A stretch of 64,000 nt of DNA, from positions 806,001 through 870,000 of the forward strand of contig JAQJZZ010000004.1 in NCBI GenBank assembly GCA_030077755.1, read 5' to 3'. Below, one piece after another: positions 57,953 through 64,000 of the stretch (the stretch's first letter is position 1; the number at the start of each line of letters is the position of its first letter). A program made the position numbers and the translations under genes. The DNA is from Filosporella fistucella. Lineage: Eukaryota > Ascomycota > Leotiomycetes > Helotiales. A model generated the notes under the pieces. That model was not told where the DNA came from. It worked only from the letters and a program-made list of their open reading frames with translations, and did not search any database.

Positions 57953-58764
57953 TCATGTGCTGCTTATCTGCTGCAGACTCGTCCCGACAAACACCACTAG
58001 CACAGCGACACAAGTAGCCGTAGCAACCAATGTCTCTTGATTCGAAGCTGATATCCCAAAGGCCAGGAACCCCGCGAAAAGCAGAACAGCAACACAAGTC
58101 GTGATAAGACTCTTGTTCAACGAGGATTTAAACACCATAATTGTCATTGGTATCAGTAGTGCCAATCCTCCTACAAATGCCAAAATAAAGGGGTTCTGAG
58201 TGGTCCACGAAAGATGAATAGATCGCAGGTGGTCTATAGTCGTTCCCGCGCACGTGTTTTTCTTCTTTGGTCCATGATAGTGATCTATGGTGGTATATTC
58301 TTAGGACTTCACGTACTGCGTCTTGCTTTTGAGTCAATGTGGTTAGCAAGGAGAGATATCGTGTGTTGAATGGCGCTCCAGTCTTGGTGGCTATATTTTG
58401 GAAATTATCGGTGAGGGTTAGCCGCCCCTCTCGCGACACAACATGATCAAAACACACAGCCGGCTCATGTAATCTAGGTCCTGAATAGCTTGTGCTTTGG
58501 GACGATTAACTATGTACATGTCTTCGATGCGTTGGAATACTTTCTGTATTCTCTGAGCAGCTCCCTGAGACGCTTCCTTTGATCAGCCGTCACTTTTTTT
58601 GCGTTCTGAATTGTCCTTTTAAGCTCTGCCAGTTCATTTTGAAGCTCGGCCAAGTTTAAATGCCGCAGATTCTTGAACTCCGCGAAGGCAAGGATATCCT
58701 CATTGGGTGCATTATGATGGGCGAAAGCAAAAATGCAACGGTCATATGCATCCGCGTTGGCCAT
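57953..58764 (-). CDS. DUF6594-like membrane protein, copy C (diverged)
   Basis: Third family member, proposed exons 58541-58764, 58313-58473 and 57953-58233 (introns 67 and 79 nt), 221 aa. Start MANADAYDRCIFAFAHH; then FKNLRHLNLAELQNELAELKRTIQ, which matches the coiled-coil helix of the other copies, and QRKRLRELLREYRK, equivalent to MKLVKQIRETIKEY of copy B. The middle (EPAVCFDHVVSREGRLTLTDNFQNI) matches EAIVLESTLLSVNKPSSRTLSAFQN of B in position. The C-terminal ~75 residues give three hydrophobic segments (FILAFVGGLALLIPMTIMVF; LITTCVAVLLFAGFLAFGIS; TLVATATCVAVLVVFVG). Splice sites are weaker than usual (donor GTATTC; donor GTGAAG), so the model is less certain than A and B, and some decay is possible. 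It is shorter than A and B. Confidence 0.6.
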
Positions 58765-59068
58765 TGGAAATCAGAGTCTCTGTAGACTTTGCAGAGCGTG
58801 GTATAGTTTCTGAAGTTATATTATTCATTCAAGGTTGAAGAGACCCAGTCCGGTTTCAAAATCTGGGCTTGTTGCGAACTTCCTAGCTGCTTAGCCACAC
58901 TCTGTTTTCATGATGGGTCAGCTGCCTCATGCAGATATCGTTGGCTCTACACCTATGACCTCTCAATAGCTGGATCGTACGGAATATAAATGACAGTGAA
59001 AAAGTATCTAACATTTTCTAAAGGAGAAACTTTCACATCTCCATAATTTGCCCTATTGTCCAAAGTTC
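58765..59068. promoter_or_regulatory. Upstream region between DUF6594 copy C and a divergent ORF
   Basis: 304 bases between the copy C ATG and the first Met of the broken or small ORF on the other strand. No motif recognised. Confidence 0.35.
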
Positions 59069-59572
59069 ATGGTCAAGGCGGCCCGAACTCACATATCTTC
59101 AAATGGAGCTTCCTACCCGATAGACACGTACATTGAATCGCTGCAAGATTTGCTCTCGGGCTGGGCTATACTTGTGTAAAGCCTTCATATTCGTCGTAGA
59201 GGGACAGCCGGGTCTCTGCAGGTGCTGTTTTGGAGGAGTGGAACTCTAGATGGAGATGCCAAGACTCTCTTCGACACATTGGTCTTGGGAAAGGCCAAAA
59301 TTTAGCAGGCCTTTCAAGAAATGGAAAGAAAGGATCGCAAATACCGATTACTCGGAAGTCAGTGTGCTCTTAATCTAACAGTGAAAGCAGTGTCCCAGCC
59401 GAATAGCGCAATGACTGGAGTCAAACATGCTCGCCACGATTTTAGGAGGAGTGTATACAAGCCTCTAGAGGCAGCTCTCAATTCTGAGATTCTACCTGCA
59501 CTGGATTTCGCCCCACTCTCAATAATAACGAATAATTTGGTCGCAGATGTGTTGAAGACATTAGAGGGATGA
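59069..59572 (+). pseudogene. Broken or small ORF head to head with DUF6594 copy C
   Basis: One frame runs 168 codons from the ATG at 59069 to the TGA at 59570-59572, interrupted by two stops: TAA after the segment SLQDLLSGWAILV (about 59180) and TAG before QAFQEMERKDRKYR (about 59303). The sequence between the stops (TAGSLQVLFWRSGTLDGDAK) also looks coding. Both stops are one C-to-T change from Gln codons, as RIP or ageing would give. Alternatively an intron from GTGTAA to TTTAG would remove both stops and keep the frame, giving a protein of about 125 aa. No domain recognised. I favour a decayed gene. Confidence 0.35.
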
Positions 59573-59986
59573 TGAACGAAGATATAGGGGCGGTTGTCTA
59601 GCAGTTGATATAGGATTTTACCTCGTGCTGACGTCTGGATCATGCTTGATGTAACGATGATATGAGAATTGCGGTCTCTTTCCGTTGTAGACTCTCGTTC
59701 TTAAAACCCTGACACGGTAATATTACCTACGTACCGATCTGATTGTGATCCAGCGCAGTGTGAATTATTCTGGCAGAAGGCAAGTGCCTTATCTGACTTT
59801 CAGGGAGTCAGGCCCTGGCTAGGGGGCTTCGCTAATCTAGCATCTACACTAAACCCTGCTCCATGACGTCGGAGAACCCTTGAACCTCGACATTCAAGAA
59901 CGCGGTCCCAATATACAGCATGCAGAATCAACATTCGACGCGCCGCAGAAAGAAATGACGCGCGCAAATGAACCATATATATCCCA
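59573..59986. other. Intergenic region
   Basis: 414 bases upstream of the next gene; no gene seen. Confidence 0.5.
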
Positions 59987-60979
59987 ATGGCTGAGAAAAC
60001 CGATTTTGAAGCCAGGAGACTGGAGAATATCAAACAAAATGCTGCTCTCCTTGATAGTCTCGAGAAACAAGCCAAAGTTATACAAGACTTATCTACGAGC
60101 GAACGCCCAAAGAAGAAACGGAAAGTCGAAAAGACGGTCTCGAATATACGGCCCTCGCGATCGTCCGCTCGAATAGCATCCGTCCCATCGAAACCAATAT
60201 ATAATGAAGATAACCTCGCTGCACAAGCTGCAGAGTCGCATGCAAGATCAAAGTCCAGCAAACGAACAACATCTACCAAGGCCATCAAGACCGATGAAGA
60301 CATAGAAACAAAGCTTGAAATACCCACCAAAGACCTCACAGAGCTCCAAGCATCCTGGTCATCATGGGAGCCCATTGCTCCTCCACCAACCCGCGACGAA
60401 GACGGGACTTTCCACTTCTCATCCCATCCCGATTTCACACCTAATAAATCTCCCGAAGAAGTCATTCGCGAAGGCTGCTTTGGGGGCTCCTATTTCCGGC
60501 CTCTTTACTCCAAGAAACTCGGAATAACGATATCAAATGACTACGCTGAACTCCCCTCCTCATGGACTTCCAATCTTGATCTCGCTACTTACCTCACATC
60601 ACCAACTTACAATCCGGAAATCAACAAGTTTAAAGTAGCTTGCGGGCAATCAATCGAGCAGTGGGAGGAAGCAGGATGGATAAACCATGATTTTGACGTG
60701 AGAGGGTGGTTTCAATGGTATTGTCGCTTTTTCATGGGGAGAAGATGTGAAGATGATGAGCGACAGGTATCGAGGTGGAAGAAATGCGTTGGACAGACGG
60801 GGAGATGGAGGAGGATGCTGTTGAAGAAGTATGTTGCGGCGGGAGTGAGAGAGGTTTGGGATGATGGAGAAGAGGAGGAGCAGGAGGAGGTTAGTCCTGT
60901 TATGCATCAGACGTGCCATCACTGGGCTTTTTGCGTTACGCAGGAGGTGTTGGATGAGTATTGGAGGACGGGGAAATGA
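59987..60979 (+). CDS. Conserved fungal hypothetical protein, Trp/Cys-rich C-terminal domain
   Basis: A 330-aa single-exon gene with ATG at 59987. The first ~45 residues form a charged helix (RLENIKQNAALLDSLEKQAK), followed by a strong nuclear-type basic cluster (RPKKKRKVEK) and RSSARIAS. A disordered Ser/Lys linker leads to a folded C-terminal domain from about 130: WSSWEPIAPPPTRDEDGTFHF, IREGCFGGSYFRPLYSKKLG, LPSSWTSNLDLATYLTSPTY, then CGQSIEQWEEAGWINHDFDVRGWFQWYCRFFMGRRCEDD, RQVSRWKKCVGQTGRWRRML and a final HHWAFCVTQEVLDEYW. I recall similar uncharacterised proteins in many filamentous fungi and other eukaryotic microbes, but know no function. Predicted nuclear from the basic cluster. The domain is dense in Trp and aromatic residues, which suggests a compact ligand- or nucleic-acid-binding fold; that is only inference. 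Confidence 0.8.
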   Translation: MAEKTDFEARRLENIKQNAALLDSLEKQAKVIQDLSTSERPKKKRKVEKTVSNIRPSRSSARIASVPSKPIYNEDNLAAQAAESHARSKSSKRTTSTKAIKTDEDIETKLEIPTKDLTELQASWSSWEPIAPPPTRDEDGTFHFSSHPDFTPNKSPEEVIREGCFGGSYFRPLYSKKLGITISNDYAELPSSWTSNLDLATYLTSPTYNPEINKFKVACGQSIEQWEEAGWINHDFDVRGWFQWYCRFFMGRRCEDDERQVSRWKKCVGQTGRWRRMLLKKYVAAGVREVWDDGEEEEQEEVSPVMHQTCHHWAFCVTQEVLDEYWRTGK

Positions 60980-62501
60980 TTGAGCATGATTAGCAGGGAG
61001 ATGGTGTCGACTATATCTAAATCGTGGCTTGAGGACATGGGCAGCCGGTGAGAAAATCCAGGGTTGTCTGAAAACAATGGGATTCGATATACAACGAACA
61101 TAGCTTCGATGACGCTGGACCCATAAGCGGAGATTTCCATCACGTTGAAGAGCATCAAGAGGCACTCTGGAGCGAAGAGGGAAATCAAATGAGAAATCAC
61201 CCCAAATCATGGTCCGTTGCTTTCTCCTACCGCTGGAGCGAGTAAATAGCAAATAATGTATTTGCATCTAACCGCTTCTTCTTCATGCATCTACTCTATT
61301 CTTTCATTATGGAGACATTTCACTTAGTCTTGCACCCTATATCCATCAGCCACCTCAGCACAGTCTGCTTACCAAATTGCATAATACTTCAATCCCTTCC
61401 CTTCCCTTCCCTTCCCTTTCCTTTCCACCCTTTCCACCATCTTAAATCTAAAATCTACACATTCAAACTCCAAAATACCAATCCAACTCCCAACTCTCCC
61501 TCCCCACTTTACCATCCCTTCCACACCCCAAAGCCTCGTCCCTCCTCATTCTCAAATACAACTAACCAATACCCACCCCTATCCTATTAGATACATCCCA
61601 CTTCTCTATAGCTAGATAAGCGGAAACTTGGAACCAATCCTGCTTCCTGACTCCAATTTGAGTGGAGCCAGGACAGTGCGTGCATGCATAGCATATTGCA
61701 TAGTGCATATATGTGTGTGTGTTGGTAACGGCAACGTAAACGGAAACGTACTCGGTGAACTGGGTTGAGGTGGTGTGCAGGTAAGGTAACATAGAGTGGG
61801 GTTGGTAGGTGGGAGGAAGACGGAGGTAGGGATAGAAAGGAAGTACTGATTGAGCTGGAAGAAACAGGTAGGATAGCAGCTTGGAAATTTAACTCAAGAG
61901 CTCAAGCTCTTTCAATATCAGGAACGTGACACTCGTTCATGGTATTACATTTATATCAACCCTACCACACGCACGTACTCCAAACCATCCCCATCCCATC
62001 CTCATCCCCAATCATATCCATGCATGCATAAAGAGCATTAGCTGCCTCCCAAACCACTCCCTTTATCCCCTAACCCCCGATCTCCGATCCATCCATGAGC
62101 CGTTGAATACGTGCGTCCGGTCCATTCCCACTTCCCTTCCAGTCCATCTCCCCCATCCCATCAACCTTTCAAGCGTCGGACCAGCCAGACAGACACAGAT
62201 GTCCCCAATTTAGTTTTGTGTGCTCTCTGCTTCCAGCTAGGGTAAAAAGACAACATAATTCGAGAAAAAAGAATCCACCAATTAAGACAAGGATATTCGA
62301 AGGCAAATAAAAGCTCAAAGAAAAGAGGTATCGTGCCAACCCAGTGCGGTCGTCCTTCATGCGCCAGCCAACCAAGGCAATCAAATCCAGCAATATCAAT
62401 CAAAACTCCACCCAACCGGTTCGACAACCTTCGATAACACCAATGCACCATCTTACACGTTCCATCATCGGATATCATCCTATCGGATTGTCGAACATAA
62501 T
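60980..62501. other. Intergenic region between convergent genes
   Basis: About 1.5 kb holding both 3' ends. It contains a CCCTT simple repeat at 61393-61426, other C/T- and CA-rich stretches to about 61590, and CATCC-rich sequence at 61980-62160. No supported gene. Confidence 0.6.
61393..61426 (+). repeat. CCCTT simple-sequence tract
   Basis: Four to five copies of CCCTT followed by irregular CCTTT units, pure pyrimidine on the + strand for about 34 bases. Confidence 0.9.
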
Positions 62502-64000
62502 TTACCACCCTTTCTTCCGGGCAAAGCGTTTGTTGAGAAGAGCCAGGACCTTTGGAACGTTGAATTGAACATATTCGAGGTCGAGATCCTCTTGATTATC
62601 CTTTTGCATTTCGAGAAGATCGTCAAGCTTGAGATCAAGCTCAAGTAGACCGCGATTGCGTCCTATATATTTGATTAACTTGAAATTATTTTTAAATGGG
62701 GAACAGAACTTCCAACCTTTGTAGTGAAGAGAAATAACAAAAGTGCCGGGGAGTGGGGAAGTGAAATTAAAGTAAATATTTGCACGACGATTGTCCGGTA
62801 CATTGCTCTTCTGAATGACACCCTCCTTCTCTAATGCTTGATGGGTAAACTTATAAGGGCCAAGAACTTGGTGTTTTTGTTGCTTGCGACGAGTGCCTTC
62901 ACTTTGGCTTCTTACGTTATGTAGATAACTCTTGTAGGTCTCGAGCTGCCCAACAAGATATGTGTTGTGATCACGGATGGTCTTGAAGACTTCTTCAAGT
63001 TTCTGTGTTTCAAGAACTACACCATCCTTCAGGGAACCAAGATGTTGCAACTCCTGTTCAACCTCATCACGAAGGAGGCTGAAATGGTCAGATTTGTCGA
63101 TAACTTGAAGTTCCTGCAGTTGGCTGAGAAGCTCCATCGCTCGAATACCCTTTCGGACCATCACGGCATCGTTTCGCGAAGTGGCGGCAGCATCGGCAAC
63201 ACGTTCAAGGCGGAGTGGCCGCCTTGAAACGGCGGGATTTGTGGGGATAGATCGCATGATTTGTACGAAAGTGGATTTCGCCTCCATGAAGTAGACTTCC
63301 TCCTGGGTGATATCAAGAGCAGCTGTAAGATCATCTATTGCTGTTTCCCATTTGCTGAAGAGCGGAAGGTTGATTGCTCTGTTCTCTTTCCGAGGCAGTT
63401 GGGCTGGAGCAGGTCCCAAATCGTTCAGAATAACCGCCAAGTGAGAGTTCTCATCCTTGTTCAGTTCGGCACTGTGCTTCTCGAGGAGGGTATGAGTCGC
63501 ATAGACTTCATTCAGTGTAATTGAGAGCTCCAAATCTTTCTTCGAAAGCGCAACGTAGTTGTCCATCTCCAAGCTCTCATAGAAATCTTGAACCTCACAG
63601 AGATCTAACATGAATTTGTTGACGCGATCCTTGTTTGCCTGGATGAATGGCTGCAATTTGGCCATATACGGTTCCTTGGCATATGAGGGCTTATTCGCAA
63701 GATTTTGAAGCATCTTTGCAATCATTGTCAAGGTTCGCCTTGGCTTTTCCGCCGGGGTGCCATCGATAAGCATGTATGATTTTGGAGTGACGATAGCGGG
63801 GTTGATGAATCTCAAAAAGAAGAATCCGCCAATGAGGGTGCAAATGATCTGATCATTAGCATCTGGATACTTCCTTTTGGTTAGACTTCGAATTTGTTTG
63901 CAAATCCACCGAAGTCCGTAAGGGGTTTCCTCGAGACCGTCAATGATAGTGGTAAGGAATCCCGTCGCAATTTCCATCAGCATAGTCAGTCTGGGTTCGA
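62502..64000 (-). CDS. gap1: Ras GTPase-activating protein (Gap1/IQGAP-type), C-terminal part
   Basis: RasGAPs speed GTP hydrolysis by Ras at the plasma membrane and so turn off cAMP and MAP-kinase signalling. The last 498 codons are in the window without an intron; the frame is open to the right edge, so the N terminus is missing. From the edge: EPRLTMLMEIATGFLTTIID, GLRWICKQIRSLTKRKYPD and LIGGFFFLRFINPAIVTPKSY, the last being the conserved FLR...NPA block of the RasGAP domain. After a helical linker comes the RasGAP C-terminal domain (FVQIMRSIPTNPAVSR, then MVRKGIRAMELLSQLQ, LRDEVEQELQHLGSLKDGVV and YLVGQLETYKSYLHNVR) and a tail ending DLEYVQFNVPKVLALLNKRF. This layout fits the fission-yeast Gap1 / Aspergillus GapA type; IQGAPs share the same two domains, so the missing N terminus would settle it. 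Confidence 0.92.
   Translation of the reverse strand, partial: EPRLTMLMEIATGFLTTIIDGLEETPYGLRWICKQIRSLTKRKYPDANDQIICTLIGGFFFLRFINPAIVTPKSYMLIDGTPAEKPRRTLTMIAKMLQNLANKPSYAKEPYMAKLQPFIQANKDRVNKFMLDLCEVQDFYESLEMDNYVALSKKDLELSITLNEVYATHTLLEKHSAELNKDENSHLAVILNDLGPAPAQLPRKENRAINLPLFSKWETAIDDLTAALDITQEEVYFMEAKSTFVQIMRSIPTNPAVSRRPLRLERVADAAATSRNDAVMVRKGIRAMELLSQLQELQVIDKSDHFSLLRDEVEQELQHLGSLKDGVVLETQKLEEVFKTIRDHNTYLVGQLETYKSYLHNVRSQSEGTRRKQQKHQVLGPYKFTHQALEKEGVIQKSNVPDNRRANIYFNFTSPLPGTFVISLHYKGWKFCSPFKNNFKLIKYIGRNRGLLELDLKLDDLLEMQKDNQEDLDLEYVQFNVPKVLALLNKRFARKKGW

Noticed and set aside
1..64000. CRISPR arrays, rRNA or tRNA genes
   Set aside because: No direct-repeat/spacer pattern or recognisable tRNA A/B box and cloverleaf was seen by eye; a tRNAscan run would be needed to exclude tRNAs fully.

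Overview
The window is nuclear DNA of a filamentous ascomycete. Genes lie on both strands, are separated by 0.2-4 kb, and are broken by short introns (mostly 43-82 nt) with GTRAGT-like donors, CTAAC/CTGAC-type branch sites and YAG acceptors. The gene families (fungal IPC synthase, Swi1, HET, 2EXR and DUF6594 proteins, fungal GMC oxidoreductase) point to Pezizomycotina. The protein flavour suggests a Leotiomycete, possibly Sclerotiniaceae, but that placement is inference from memory. Exon boundaries were worked out by hand from splice signals, frame continuity and family resemblance, without transcripts.

Layout. 1-7.4 kb: 3' end of the inositol phosphorylceramide synthase gene, a calcium/calmodulin-dependent kinase and a single-pass membrane protein with a Ser/Thr-rich outer part. 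8.4-11.4 kb: a 2EXR-domain gene preceded by a broken, internally deleted paralogue. 12-20.5 kb: an accessory metabolic stretch with an FMN-dependent monooxygenase divergent from an MFS transporter, then two SAM-dependent methyltransferases. 21.5-28.2 kb: core genes, eIF3e and mitochondrial ribosomal protein mL49 sharing a 193-bp divergent promoter, a tandem decayed triplication of the mL49 3' end, and the SWI/SNF subunit Swi1. Next comes 4.3 kb without a credible gene. 32.5-33.8 kb: an EVE/THYN1-type protein with an 18-nt exon.

34.8-59.6 kb is the most unusual part. It holds three divergent paralogues of the fungal membrane family DUF6594 and three genes with retropepsin-like aspartyl protease folds. 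One of these genes carries two catalytic-type motifs fused to C2H2 zinc fingers; in the other two the catalytic motif looks altered. Two of the DUF6594 genes lie head to head with a retropepsin-like gene, and the third lies head to head with a small or broken ORF. A HET-domain gene, a GMC oxidoreductase, a DHH phosphoesterase and several small unknown genes share this stretch. A repeated DUF6594/retropepsin pair near a HET gene is the best candidate here for an undescribed, perhaps allorecognition- or stress-linked, module; its function is speculation.

60-64 kb: a conserved fungal protein of unknown role and the 3' part of a Ras GTPase-activating protein gene running off the right edge. I saw no CRISPR array, intact transposon, rRNA or convincing tRNA.
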